64,000 nt of DNA from an uncultured Eubacteriales bacterium (GTDB lineage Bacteria > Bacillota > Clostridia > Oscillospirales > CAG-272). The stretch spans positions 1 to 64,000 of the forward strand of contig CAKSDP010000006.1 of NCBI GenBank assembly GCA_934446065.1, given 5' to 3'. Shown here one piece after another: positions 8,573 to 16,684 of the stretch (its first letter is position 1; every line of letters starts with the position of its first letter). Made by a program: the position numbers and the translations under genes. The notes below the pieces were generated by a model. The model searched no databases, had not been told where the DNA came from, and saw only the letters and a list, made by a program, of their open reading frames with translations.

Positions 8573-9697
8573 ATGAAAAAACACATACTCCGCATTGCGG
8601 CAGCGGCGCTCGTCGCAGCTATGGCTGTCACATCACTTGCATCGTGCAAGATGAAGGCGTTTGACGGCGATCTCCGCGAGCGCTATGACTACGACGACCT
8701 CACAGAGTACATAAAGCCGGGCAAGTATAAGGGGCTCAAGGTCTACACCGGAGACACATCCGTTAAAAAATCCGAGGTTGAGCGCAGCATACTGCGCAAC
8801 CGCTCGTATTATCCCGCAGAGTTCTGGGAAGACGTCCCCGCTGATACACCCGCTGAGTTCGGCAATATCGTCGGACTCAAGTATCAGGGATACCTCGACG
8901 GCGAGCCGCTCAAGGATATGTCAAATCAGAAGGAAGAGGGATTCAGCATAGTCCTCGGCACGGAGATGATATTCGTCGGCGTTGACGATCAGGTCATCGG
9001 AATGAAGGCGGGCGAGACCAAAACGGTTGAGCTGACCGTTCCCGAGCCGTGCTATGAGTATCCGATGTACGCCGGAAGAACCGTCAAACTCGACCTCGAG
9101 GCAACTTATATACAGTCCGCTGTCTATGCGGAGTACAACGACGAGTTTGTTTCTTCAAACTTCGGCGTCGCCACGGTCGCTGATTTCGAGAGCGAGATCA
9201 CGAAGAACCTGAACGACAAGCGCTCCGAAGAAGTCGAAAATTACGTGAAAACTCGTGCGCTCATGCAGATCGAGGAGAATTTCGAGCTGAAGAAGTGCCC
9301 CGAAAAGGAGTACAACGAGGTATATGACTCGCTTATAGCCAACGCCGAAGCCGAGGCGAAGGAAAAGGAGCAGACGCTCGCAGAGTATGCCGCTGATAAC
9401 GGCATGACCGAGGACGAGCTGTATAGCAAAGCAAAGCAAAACGCCGAGCAGATCGTGTTCGAGGAAATGATATTCTACTATATCGCCCGCAAGGAGCAGA
9501 TCGCCCTGACCGACGCCGCGTTTGACGAAAAGGCTGAGGAGCTTGCCGCCGACAATAACCTGAACGGCGTCGATGAGTACGTGTCGTTTATGTATTATTA
9601 CTACGGTTACAGCAACTACGGCGTGCACGAGCAGGTCTGGTACAGCCTCGTGTATGACTTCATTGTGGACTCGACCGTCCGCACAGAGACAAAATAA
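8573..9697 (+). CDS. Trigger-factor-like FKBP-type peptidyl-prolyl isomerase lipoprotein
   Basis: A 374-residue lipoprotein with signal MKKHILRIAAAALVAAMAVT and a lipobox LASC (C25). Residues about 90-180 form an FKBP-like domain (NIVGLKYQGYLDGEPL, EMIFVGVDDQVIGMKAGETKTVEL). The rest, about residues 190-370, is helical and resembles the C-terminal chaperone arms of trigger factor (PF05698), with many Glu/Lys/Ala heptads. The ribosome-binding N-domain of trigger factor is absent and replaced by the lipid anchor, so it probably helps exported proteins fold outside the membrane, as PrsA does. It has its own promoter and a strong terminator. The combination of lipobox, FKBP and trigger-factor tail is seen directly; the foldase role is inference. 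Confidence 0.85.
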   Translation: MKKHILRIAAAALVAAMAVTSLASCKMKAFDGDLRERYDYDDLTEYIKPGKYKGLKVYTGDTSVKKSEVERSILRNRSYYPAEFWEDVPADTPAEFGNIVGLKYQGYLDGEPLKDMSNQKEEGFSIVLGTEMIFVGVDDQVIGMKAGETKTVELTVPEPCYEYPMYAGRTVKLDLEATYIQSAVYAEYNDEFVSSNFGVATVADFESEITKNLNDKRSEEVENYVKTRALMQIEENFELKKCPEKEYNEVYDSLIANAEAEAKEKEQTLAEYAADNGMTEDELYSKAKQNAEQIVFEEMIFYYIARKEQIALTDAAFDEKAEELAADNNLNGVDEYVSFMYYYYGYSNYGVHEQVWYSLVYDFIVDSTVRTETK

Positions 9698-9704
9698 TGT
9701 AAAT

Positions 9705-9736
9705 AAAAGGGCTTGGGAAACCAAGCCTTTTTGTTT
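9705..9736 (+). terminator. Intrinsic terminator of the PPIase lipoprotein gene
   Basis: GGCTTGG (9710-9716) and CCAAGCC (9721-9727) form a stem around a GAAA tetraloop, followed by TTTTTGTTTT. It ends the upstream transcript before the RNA gene begins. Confidence 0.85.
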
Positions 9737-9783
9737 TGGGAAAACGCCGTTTTTCGCACTTCCTGCAAAATGTGAAATAATTG

Positions 9784-9812
9784 TTTACAAAACGTCGTCC
9801 GTGTGTTATAAT
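9784..9812 (+). promoter_or_regulatory. Strong promoter of the 6S-like RNA
   Basis: TTTACA (9784-9789), 17 bases, perfect TATAAT (9807-9812) preceded by TGT (extended -10). The predicted start near 9818-9819 coincides with the beginning of the long RNA stem. No reading frame with a ribosome-binding site follows before the terminator. Confidence 0.8.
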
Positions 9813-9814
9813 GT

Positions 9815-9998
9815 GCTTGCCACACAAGTTAATATCGAATTGTATCTTGAATAGATAGAGAAAACATTTTTATTTAGGTAAAAATGCGTTCTCTCTTTTC
9901 AACTTCTCTATCTATTGCAGATACGGTGAGTGGAACTTGTGTGGCGCAAGCGGGAGTTATGCATTTTTCGGTGCGTAGCTTCGGCTGCGCACTTTTTT
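9815..9998 (+). ncRNA. Structured non-coding RNA, candidate 6S RNA
   Basis: A free-standing transcript of about 180 bases with its own promoter and terminator. The ends pair: 9815-9830 with 9934-9951 (16 pairs, one 2-base bulge). An open bubble follows (9831-9841 opposite 9925-9933). The helix resumes with GTATCT (9842-9847) and AGATAC (9919-9924), a 2x2 internal loop, then 13 perfect pairs, 9850-9862 with 9904-9916. The apical part holds a further CATTTTT/AAAAATG hairpin (9865-9886). One long duplex interrupted by a central bubble is the signature of 6S RNA, which imitates an open promoter and binds RNA polymerase. The closing stem is shorter than in well-known 6S RNAs, so another structured RNA class is possible. 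It fills most of the 339-base gap between genes. No SRP-type GGAA/AGCAGG motif is present. Confidence 0.6.
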
Positions 9999-9999
9999 A
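9970..9999 (+). terminator. Intrinsic terminator of the 6S-like RNA
   Basis: GTGCGTAGC (9971-9979) and GCTGCGCAC (9984-9992) pair around a TTCG loop and are followed by six T residues (9993-9998). The downstream LRR gene starts at 10037; I see no clear promoter in the AT-rich stretch between. Confidence 0.85.
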
Positions 10000-10036
10000 T
10001 TTTATTCTATTTTTATATTTCGGAGGATGACAGACA

Positions 10037-12304
10037 ATGAAAAAACGAATTCCGGCATTTATTCTGGCAGTTGTTGTTGCGTTATGTTTGATTCCGGTCG
10101 CAGCAGACAACGCGGCAAACAGCGGGTACACGTACACGGTTCTCAGTGACGGTACCTGCGAGATCACGGGCTATTCCGGCAGCGATACGAAGCTGACCGT
10201 CCCGTCAAACCTCGACGGGTACGCCGTGACAAAGATAAGATACAGGGCATTTGAGAGTTCAAACATTGGAGAAATAGTGATACCGGAAGGTGTTACAACA
10301 ATTGGAGTGAATGCATTCAACAACTGTCACACGCTGAGTAAAGTCACGCTTCCCAGTACGCTTACTACCATAGCATCAGATGCTTTTTGTGCGTGTTACT
10401 GCTTGTCGTCAATTGTAATTCCCGAAAATGTTACAAGCATAGGAGATTCTGCGTTTTTCTCCTGCTACAATCTTCCATCGATAAATATACCTGACAGCGT
10501 TACTTCTATTTCTTCAAGTACGTTCAGCAGTTGTAGTAACCTTGCATCAGTAACCTTGCCAAGCACATTAACGACGATTGGTTCATCTGCATTCAGTGGC
10601 TGCAGCTCACTTACATCAATAACTCTCCCCGATACTGTAACATCGATCGGCTCATATGCATTCAATGAATGCAGCGCTCTTTCAAAAATAAATTTGCCAG
10701 ACGGATTGACACGTATCGGAGATAGAGCATTTTACTACTGCACCGCACTCAGCTCGGTGTCCATCCCCGGCAGTGTTGTTGCAATAGGATCACAGGCGTT
10801 TGAAGGCTGCGAAAACATCTCGCGTCTTACCCTCGGCGACGGCGTTGCGACTATCGGCGATTCCGCGTTCAAAAATTGCAGCAGTATCGCCTCGCTTACG
10901 CTGCCCGAGAGCGTCACCGGAATCGGCGCATCGGCGTTCTACTATTGCACCTCTCTTGCGCGCGTGACGGTTCCCGATACGCTCACAACGATCGGTGAGG
11001 GCGCTTTCTACGGCTGCTCGGGTCTCACAAACTTCAAGATCCCGCAGAGTGTTTCGATCATCGGAAAGGATACCTTCCGCAACTGCACGTCACTTGTGCG
11101 TGTGACAATTCCCGACGGTGTAGTAAAGATCTGCGAATACGCATTTTCCGACTGCACAAGCCTTACAAGCGTAAGTCTTCCGGACAGCGTTGTTTCTGTC
11201 GGTCGCTATGCATTTTCGGATTGCAGCGGTATGGCAAGCGTAAAGCTTCCGCCTGATCTCACAAGCATCAGCGAATACCTCTTTGACGGCTGCTCCAGCC
11301 TTGCATCGGTTACGATCCCCGACGGTGTAACTACGATCGGAAACTACGCTTTCGACGGATGCAGCGCACTTTCAAGAGTGAGCGTTCCGGACAGCGTAAT
11401 GAGCATCGGCGATGGGGCGTTCAGGGACTGCTCAAGTCTGCGCAGCTTCACGGTTCCCGCAGACGTGACGAACATCAAGCCCTACACATTCTATAACTGC
11501 TCCGGACTCTCATCGGTCAAGCTTTCCGAAGGTACAACTGCTATCGGAGAGAGAGCATTTCAGTTTTGCAGCGGGCTTTCCTCGATCGATCTGCCCGACG
11601 GGCTTACAAACATTGGAGATCAGGCGTTTGCTTCCTGCACAGGACTCAGATCGGTATCGGTTCCCGACAGCGTTGCGAATATCGGTTCAGAAGCATTCCT
11701 CAACTGTACCGGAATGTCCTCGATAAAGCTGCCCGCAGAGCTTTCAACACTTAAGAGATACGTATTAAGCTCATGCACGGGTCTCTCGTCTATCGAGATT
11801 CCTGATACGGTTACTACAATTGAGGAGGGTGCTTTTGATGATTGTTCAGGACTTACCAAGGTTGAAATTCCGGAAAGCGTAACGAGTATCGGACAATATG
11901 CATTCTTAGGCTGTGACAATCTCACTGACATTCTTATACCGGACAGCGTTGTAAGCTTCGGCAGTGATGTGTTCAATGGAATTACCAAAACCGTAACCAT
12001 TACCTGCAACGAGGAAAGCGCGGCATACAAATACGCCGCAGATTACAACATCAAGGTGCTGACGATCTGCCCGCACGACACGACCGAAATAAGAGATGCC
12101 GTTGAGCCGACGACCGAGAGCGACGGCTACACGGGAGATACATACTGCATCGCCTGCGGACGCAAGATCGCAGACGGAAAGGTGATACAGAAGTCCGAAC
12201 CGTCACGCCTCGTAGGCGATGTGAACGGCGACGGCATTGTAAACGCAGCTGATGCACAGCTGATAACGCGCCGTCTTGCCGGATGGGACGTGACCTTCAA
12301 ATAA
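10037..12304 (+). CDS. Secreted BspA-type leucine-rich repeat protein with a C-terminal half dockerin
   Basis: A 755-residue exported protein with signal peptide MKKRIPAFILAVVVALCLIP and no lipobox. About residues 55-650 are some two dozen LRR_5 (BspA/TpLRR) units of 23 residues of the form AF..CS.L..V..PD.VT.IG. A short cysteine module follows (GYTGDTYCIACGRKIADGK). The last 30 residues hold one dockerin-type calcium loop (GDVNGDGIVNAADAQLITRR) ending at the stop codon. A full type I dockerin has two such segments; here the second is missing. BspA repeats bind host or polymer surfaces, and dockerins bind cohesins. The ATG at 10037 follows CGGAGG. A related protein is at 56667. Confidence 0.9.
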   Translation: MKKRIPAFILAVVVALCLIPVAADNAANSGYTYTVLSDGTCEITGYSGSDTKLTVPSNLDGYAVTKIRYRAFESSNIGEIVIPEGVTTIGVNAFNNCHTLSKVTLPSTLTTIASDAFCACYCLSSIVIPENVTSIGDSAFFSCYNLPSINIPDSVTSISSSTFSSCSNLASVTLPSTLTTIGSSAFSGCSSLTSITLPDTVTSIGSYAFNECSALSKINLPDGLTRIGDRAFYYCTALSSVSIPGSVVAIGSQAFEGCENISRLTLGDGVATIGDSAFKNCSSIASLTLPESVTGIGASAFYYCTSLARVTVPDTLTTIGEGAFYGCSGLTNFKIPQSVSIIGKDTFRNCTSLVRVTIPDGVVKICEYAFSDCTSLTSVSLPDSVVSVGRYAFSDCSGMASVKLPPDLTSISEYLFDGCSSLASVTIPDGVTTIGNYAFDGCSALSRVSVPDSVMSIGDGAFRDCSSLRSFTVPADVTNIKPYTFYNCSGLSSVKLSEGTTAIGERAFQFCSGLSSIDLPDGLTNIGDQAFASCTGLRSVSVPDSVANIGSEAFLNCTGMSSIKLPAELSTLKRYVLSSCTGLSSIEIPDTVTTIEEGAFDDCSGLTKVEIPESVTSIGQYAFLGCDNLTDILIPDSVVSFGSDVFNGITKTVTITCNEESAAYKYAADYNIKVLTICPHDTTEIRDAVEPTTESDGYTGDTYCIACGRKIADGKVIQKSEPSRLVGDVNGDGIVNAADAQLITRRLAGWDVTFK
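10250..11990 (+). repeat. Tandem 69-bp LRR-encoding repeats
   Basis: Degenerate in-frame units of about 69 bases encode the 23-residue LRR array. Codon use is uneven along the array: about 10258-10720 and 11800-11970 are AT-rich, while 10780-11500 uses mostly G/C-ending codons. This suggests repeats of different ages or origins. Confidence 0.75.
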
Positions 12305-12307
12305 ACC

Positions 12308-12350
12308 ACACAAAAAAGACCGCCTGCGGCGGTCTTTTCTCTTTTATTTT
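12308..12350. terminator. Bidirectional terminator between the LRR gene and the convergent alpha-galactosidase gene
   Basis: GACCGCC (12318-12324) and GGCGGTC (12328-12334) flank a TGC loop. A T-rich tract follows on the plus strand (TTTTCTCTTTT), and the A-run at 12312-12317 gives the T-tract on the minus strand. Confidence 0.85.
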
Positions 12351-12352
12351 TA

Positions 12353-13525
12353 TCAGAACTCAGGCTCGAGGATGATGACTGCGGTGTCGTGGCGCGCGAT
12401 CTTCTGCGAATACTCGCCGTTTCTTATGTGCGCAACGACCTCGCCTGTCCATGCGTCGGTTGCCTTCATCGGGACTTCCTTCGAGAGCGATACGTCCTCA
12501 AGAGTGAAGCCGAACGTTCCTGCGTCACCGGTGCGGTTGGTCACAGCCACAGCCCACTTGAAGTCGTTGAGCGGACGGACCCAGATGTCGTGGCCGCCGA
12601 TATCGTGATATACACGGCGTGCGGGGACGCAGAGCGGATCCTGGTCGATCGCGATGATTCCGGGGTTCTTGAGGATATCAAGTCCCGCCTTGTCGATCTT
12701 GCGCAGGTCTGCGCCGATGAGCAGGGGAGCTGCAAGCATCGACCAGATCGCCATGACAGAGCGGTACTCCTCGGTCGTGCATCCGCCGCCCATCCAGTCG
12801 TTCTGCTCGCGCATACCGCAGACGATCATGTCGGGATCGTTGAAGCCGCCGCTGTGTCCGTAGGGCGAGATGTCGGCAACGAGAAAATCGATTATGTCGA
12901 GCACGCCGTAGCCGCGCTCGGGATCCTCAGCGTATCTCCAGTTGTCGCGGATATCCTTGCCGGTGCGCCAAAGCTGACCGACGGGGGATGCCCACAGCCA
13001 CGGGGAAGTGGTTCCGTGCTCGCAGAGGTTGTAGACGATGTCGCGTCCGCATTCCTTTACGGCAAGACCCATCTTGATATACTCGGATACAGTATCACGC
13101 GGGGGATCCTCCTGGGTAGGATGGCGGTCGTACTTGAGATAGTCGAATCCGCACTCGGCAACGTATCGCGCGTCCTCGAACTCGTGTCCGAGAGAGCCGG
13201 CGTCACCGTTCCAAGTCGTGAGTCCGCAGCCGAGATACGTTCCGGCTTTCAGCCCCTTCGCGTGTATGTAGTCGGTCAGGTATTTCATTCCGTGCGGGAA
13301 AATGTCGTCGCGGTGCATAAGACGACCCTCGGCGTCGCGCTCCTTCTTGAGCCAGCCGTCGTCGAGGTTTACGTAAACGTATCCGGCATCGGCAAGACCG
13401 AGATCAACGAGCAGGTCTGCCGCGCTGAGCATGATCTCCTCGGTCGGATCGCAGTTTACGGTACAGTATGAGTTCCACCCCATAGGAGGCAGAGGGCATT
13501 TAACGCCCTTGATTTTTTTATCCAT
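12353..13525 (-). CDS. Alpha-galactosidase, glycoside hydrolase family 27
   Basis: A 390-residue retaining glycosidase releasing terminal alpha-linked galactose. The barrel begins PLPPMGWNSYC. The nucleophile is D133 in GFDYLKYDRH, and FNDPDM (228-233) carries the acid/base. A C-terminal beta domain follows from about residue 305. No signal peptide is seen, so it acts inside the cell on imported oligosaccharides. The frame extends upstream to 13582, but GAAAGGA eight bases before the ATG at 13525 and a promoter lying inside the extension fix the shorter start. A second GH27 gene is at 32825. The nearby galactose-class ABC importer is a plausible supplier of substrate or consumer of product; that link is inference. 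Confidence 0.92.
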   Translation of the reverse strand: MDKKIKGVKCPLPPMGWNSYCTVNCDPTEEIMLSAADLLVDLGLADAGYVYVNLDDGWLKKERDAEGRLMHRDDIFPHGMKYLTDYIHAKGLKAGTYLGCGLTTWNGDAGSLGHEFEDARYVAECGFDYLKYDRHPTQEDPPRDTVSEYIKMGLAVKECGRDIVYNLCEHGTTSPWLWASPVGQLWRTGKDIRDNWRYAEDPERGYGVLDIIDFLVADISPYGHSGGFNDPDMIVCGMREQNDWMGGGCTTEEYRSVMAIWSMLAAPLLIGADLRKIDKAGLDILKNPGIIAIDQDPLCVPARRVYHDIGGHDIWVRPLNDFKWAVAVTNRTGDAGTFGFTLEDVSLSKEVPMKATDAWTGEVVAHIRNGEYSQKIARHDTAVIILEPEF

Positions 13526-13558
13526 GTTGAGATTCCTTTCACGAATTTGTGCAACAAC

Positions 13559-13587
13559 ATCATACCATACTTTTTGTGCCAATGCAA
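13559..13587 (-). promoter_or_regulatory. Sigma-A type promoter for the GH27 gene
   Basis: On the minus strand, TTGCAT (13587-13582), 17 bases, TATGAT (13564-13559) with TGG before the -10 box. The start codon is 33 bases downstream. Confidence 0.65.
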
Positions 13588-13607
13588 GGTGAATACGCTG
13601 ATTTTGA

Positions 13608-14546
13608 CTATATCATTGCAGGAAAAGTGTAAAGCACTTCGCGCAGTCCGGCATATATTTTGAAATAATCGGCGAGGGGCAGGGGATTTTGCCCTCGCCC
13701 GCATTCGAGCGTGAACGCCGGACGGGCGAATTCGGCGGTGTACCAGTCGCTCAGACCGCCGTAAGCGGCAGTGCCCTCCGGTCGGCATAGCTCGTAGCCG
13801 CACATCTGTGATATTATCCTGCCGATCCTGAGCGTTTCCGCGCCGCCGGAGCCGCAGTATATCTCCTCGCCCTGCGTATGCAGTGTCAGAAGCGCCTTGG
13901 TTTTTCCGTCGTAGCGAAGAAGATTTGCAAGCGCTCCCGTTTCAGGCTCGGATTCCGGATATTCTCCGCTGAATTTTGTGGCGCAACCGCCGTCTATCCC
14001 CGCTTCCGCTTCGATCACCTTGTATTCCGCAAAGCCTGCGGCATAATTGTGATTGAGATCGACACCGCGTGCGTTTGCCTGCCACTTTTTGAAATTCTTT
14101 GAGCCGTTCATGCGAAGCAGGCGATCGCCCATCGGGCAGTCGTCGGGAACTCCAGTTATCTGTATGTTGACTCCGTCGGGATTCAGCATCGGGATCACGG
14201 TGATGTGCCGCGTGCGCACAAGATAGCTCATGTTCAGACCGTACATCTGCTTTGATGTTTCAAGATTTTCGCAGAATTCGTTTATGAATCGCAGAAGCAG
14301 CACCGATGTGATCCACTCCATCCCGTGATGAGCACCGACATACAGCACGCCGCTGTCAGTGGACGGATCACCGAGCGTTACCGCAGGTATCGCACGTCCG
14401 AGAATGCTCTCGCCGATGTACGCCACGGCAATATTTTTATAGCGTTCCGAAAATACATTTATATATTCCATCATGAGTTCATACGTGAGCGGTGAGCGAT
14501 AGTCGAGGATCGGGCGTTCCCACTCAATGGATTGCGTTTTTTTCAT
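13608..14546 (-). CDS. M14-family zinc carboxypeptidase (gamma-D-glutamyl-diaminopimelate peptidase type)
   Basis: A 312-residue metallopeptidase. Zinc ligands are seen in VGAHHGMEWITS (HxxE) and LTLHTQGEEIYC (second His), the substrate-binding segment is VDLNHNYAAG, and the general base lies in FTLECGRG. Family members of this size include MpaA and the ENP1-like enzymes that trim the D-Glu-meso-A2pm bond of cell-wall peptides. There is no signal peptide, so a role in recycling imported muropeptides in the cytoplasm fits best, but the substrate is not proven by sequence. The start at 14546 has a GAAAGGACG site. The GH27 gene lies downstream on the same strand with its own promoter. Confidence 0.87.
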   Translation of the reverse strand: MKKTQSIEWERPILDYRSPLTYELMMEYINVFSERYKNIAVAYIGESILGRAIPAVTLGDPSTDSGVLYVGAHHGMEWITSVLLLRFINEFCENLETSKQMYGLNMSYLVRTRHITVIPMLNPDGVNIQITGVPDDCPMGDRLLRMNGSKNFKKWQANARGVDLNHNYAAGFAEYKVIEAEAGIDGGCATKFSGEYPESEPETGALANLLRYDGKTKALLTLHTQGEEIYCGSGGAETLRIGRIISQMCGYELCRPEGTAAYGGLSDWYTAEFARPAFTLECGRGQNPLPLADYFKIYAGLREVLYTFPAMI

Positions 14547-14648
14547 ACAGGTCGTCCTTTCGCTTCTGGTTTTGATAAATCTATATGTAAGCGCGCTGTC
14601 GGTTAGACATAAAATTTACAAATATATAAGGCAAAAGAGCGCAGTTTG

Positions 14649-14657
14649 TGCTATACT
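14649..14657 (+). promoter_or_regulatory. Possible extended -10 promoter for the six-helix membrane protein
   Basis: TGCTATACT is a good extended -10 element, but no convincing -35 box sits 17 bases upstream. The start codon is 31 bases downstream. The spacing is plausible but the call is weak. Confidence 0.4.
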
Positions 14658-14687
14658 TGAGTCACAAATGTGATCGGAGCTATGATT

Positions 14688-15377
14688 ATGACAGAGAAAA
14701 AATTTGCGGGCAGGGTAATGCTCACGGGATTTTTGCTTACGCTTGCGCTGACGGTGCTCGCGCGCATCTGCGGGATCGTGTATTCGTATTTTGCAACTGA
14801 TATCCTGTATTCCGAAAGCGCGTTCTTGCCCTATCTCCCCATAATTAAGAGCATACTTTCGTGCGCCGCATACGGCGCGGCTGTCGGAACGGTAGTTGCA
14901 CTTACCGGTCGCAGACGCAGCGGCGCGATCGGGCTTTATGCCATTGTCCTTGTCGCCGATTCCGCAGCCGCATTTGTGTTTGATCTTCTCTCCGGCGTGC
15001 TTCGCGGGCGCGTTCTATTTGCCGTACTGTACGCCGTCATGAAGGCGGCGATGCCGCTTCTCTGCATCCTTCTCGGACTGCTCATATCGCGAAAGCTTAT
15101 CCGAGACGGAAGGATCCCGCGCGCGGCTGTTGTCGTGTCGCTCGTATATCCGGTGCTGAGCCTTGTCGAGCTTATGCGTGCGGTCATCTCATATCTGATC
15201 GAGGTCGATTTTATGCCGTATTCAAGCGAGATCGTCTCGATCGTGATCGATCTTGCGGGAGTCGCGGGATCGTTTGCCATGTCGGCGGTAATTTCATATT
15301 TTCTGTGCCGGAGCTTCATCCGGAGAGGTCAAAACTCTCCCTCAGAGTCGGACGCGGATGTGCAAAGTGACATATAA
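14688..15377 (+). CDS. Unrecognised six-helix integral membrane protein
   Basis: I do not recognise the family. The 229-residue protein starts MTEKKFAGRVML and shows six hydrophobic segments at roughly residues 10-35, 48-75, 83-105, 112-140, 148-172 and 182-210. It ends in a short hydrophilic tail rich in Ser and Asp. GGAG at 14676-14679 is best placed for the ATG at 14688; a GTG at 14670 and an ATG at 14682 are possible. It lies alone between the divergent carboxypeptidase and GAPDH genes, with its own putative promoter, so context says nothing about its job. It could be a small transporter or an S-component-like protein; neither is supported by a motif. Confidence 0.7.
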   Translation: MTEKKFAGRVMLTGFLLTLALTVLARICGIVYSYFATDILYSESAFLPYLPIIKSILSCAAYGAAVGTVVALTGRRRSGAIGLYAIVLVADSAAAFVFDLLSGVLRGRVLFAVLYAVMKAAMPLLCILLGLLISRKLIRDGRIPRAAVVVSLVYPVLSLVELMRAVISYLIEVDFMPYSSEIVSIVIDLAGVAGSFAMSAVISYFLCRSFIRRGQNSPSESDADVQSDI

Positions 15378-15441
15378 CCGTCCCCCGTACCCCTCATCGG
15401 ACAATAATTTGGAAAAAAATAAATAACTTTCACAAAACCGC

Positions 15442-15470
15442 TTGTATATTTGCTCCATATGTTATAAAAT
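15442..15470 (+). promoter_or_regulatory. Promoter of the GAPDH gene
   Basis: TTGTAT (15442-15447), 17 bases, TAAAAT (15465-15470); an overlapping TATAAA at 15463 is an alternative -10. The ribosome-binding site GTGGAGG lies at 15524-15530, giving a leader of about 60 bases. Confidence 0.55.
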
Positions 15471-15535
15471 AATGTATGGCACAGGGAATGTGCCGAATCT
15501 ATGTCCAAAATAATTTATATAAAGTGGAGGAAATT

Positions 15536-16567
15536 ATGTCAGTTAAAGTTGCGATTAACGGCTTTGGCCGTATCGGACGTCTTGCATTCCGTCAGATGTT
15601 CGGAGCAGAGGGTTATGAGGTAGTTGCTATCAACGATCTTACCGATCCCGCAATGCTCGCTCACCTTCTCAAGTATGATACCGCTCAGGGCGGCTACTGC
15701 GGAAAGATCGGTGAGAAGTCTCACACTGTTGAGGCAGGCGAGAACTACATCGTAGTTGACGGCAAGAAGATCACTATATACAGCGAGAAGAACGCAGCTG
15801 ATCTGCCCTGGGGCGAGATCGGTGTTGACGTTGTTCTGGAGTGCACAGGTTTCTACTGCTCCAAGGACAAGTCTCAGGCACATATCGATGCAGGTGCTAA
15901 GAAGGTTGTTATTTCCGCTCCCGCAGGAAACGACCTCAAGACCATCGTTTACAGCGTAAACGAGAAGACCCTGTCCGCAGACGACAAGATCATCTCCGCT
16001 GCATCCTGCACCACCAACTGCCTTGCTCCCATGGCTGATACTCTTAACAAGTATGCTCCCATCCAGAGCGGTATCATGTCCACCATCCACGCTTACACCG
16101 GCGACCAGATGATCCTTGACGGTCCTCACCGTAAGGGCGACCTCCGCCGTGCTCGTGCAGGCGCTGCAAACATCGTTCCGAACTCCACCGGTGCTGCTAA
16201 GGCTATCGGTCTTGTTATCCCCGAGCTGAACGGCAAGCTCATCGGCTCTGCTCAGAGAGTTCCCGTTCCGACCGGTTCTACCACCATTCTTACCGCTGTT
16301 GTTAAGGGTAAGGACGTAACCAAGGAAGGCATCAACGCTGCTATGAAGGCTGCTGCTTCCGAGTCCTTCGGTTACAACGAGGAGCCTATCGTTTCCTCCG
16401 ATGTTATCGGTATGCGTTACGGCTCTCTGTTCGATGCAACTCAGACCATGGTTGCAAAGATCGACGACGATACCTATCAGGTACAGGTAGTTTCTTGGTA
16501 CGACAACGAGAACTCCTACACCAGCCAGATGGTTCGTACCATTAAGTATTTCGCAGAGCTTAACTAA
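15536..16567 (+). CDS. gap: Glyceraldehyde-3-phosphate dehydrogenase, glycolytic NAD-dependent type
   Basis: A 343-residue cytoplasmic enzyme that oxidises glyceraldehyde 3-phosphate to 1,3-bisphosphoglycerate. The NAD-binding start [15 protein letters not shown], the catalytic cysteine in [10 protein letters not shown], the HAYTGDQ segment with the active-site His, and SWYDNENSY near the C-terminus are all present. The Asp in AINDLTD at the end of the second strand favours NAD over NADP. GGAGG before 15536 sets the start; upstream in-frame codons from 15476 are leader. Codon choice is strikingly different from its neighbours (heavy use of GCT, TCC, ACC, AAG), the usual sign of very high expression. 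No other glycolytic gene is adjacent. Confidence 0.97.
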   Translation: MSVKVAINGFGRIGRLAFRQMFGAEGYEVVAINDLTDPAMLAHLLKYDTAQGGYCGKIGEKSHTVEAGENYIVVDGKKITIYSEKNAADLPWGEIGVDVVLECTGFYCSKDKSQAHIDAGAKKVVISAPAGNDLKTIVYSVNEKTLSADDKIISAASCTTNCLAPMADTLNKYAPIQSGIMSTIHAYTGDQMILDGPHRKGDLRRARAGAANIVPNSTGAAKAIGLVIPELNGKLIGSAQRVPVPTGSTTILTAVVKGKDVTKEGINAAMKAAASESFGYNEEPIVSSDVIGMRYGSLFDATQTMVAKIDDDTYQVQVVSWYDNENSYTSQMVRTIKYFAELN

Positions 16568-16587
16568 GTTCGATTTCGCAAGCGGGG

Positions 16588-16616
16588 AGGGGGAGGCTCA
16601 GCCTCCTCTCTTTGCT
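16588..16616 (+). terminator. Possible terminator after GAPDH
   Basis: GGAGGC (16592-16597) and GCCTCC (16601-16606) can form a stem with a TCA loop, followed by the poor tract TCTCTTTGC. The hairpin is GC-rich but the T-run is weak. Confidence 0.45.
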
Positions 16617-16684
16617 ATGCGGAGACATCATCCGTTCTCCCGAAATTATGTCATTATATCCGCGTACGCGGGATGGAGATTTTT

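Noticed and set aside
9819..9951. The long inverted repeat as a MITE or insertion-sequence remnant
   Set aside because: There is no target-site duplication that I can see, and the promoter, bubble and terminator fit an RNA gene better.
10250..11990. Regularly spaced repeats as a CRISPR array
   Set aside because: The repeats are coding, in frame, degenerate and 69 bases apart without unique spacers; they are LRR units.
12389..13471. A 360-codon open frame on the plus strand opposite the GH27 gene
   Set aside because: It is exactly antisense to a clear glycosidase, has no ribosome-binding site, and its product has no recognisable motif; GC-rich third positions keep the opposite frame open.
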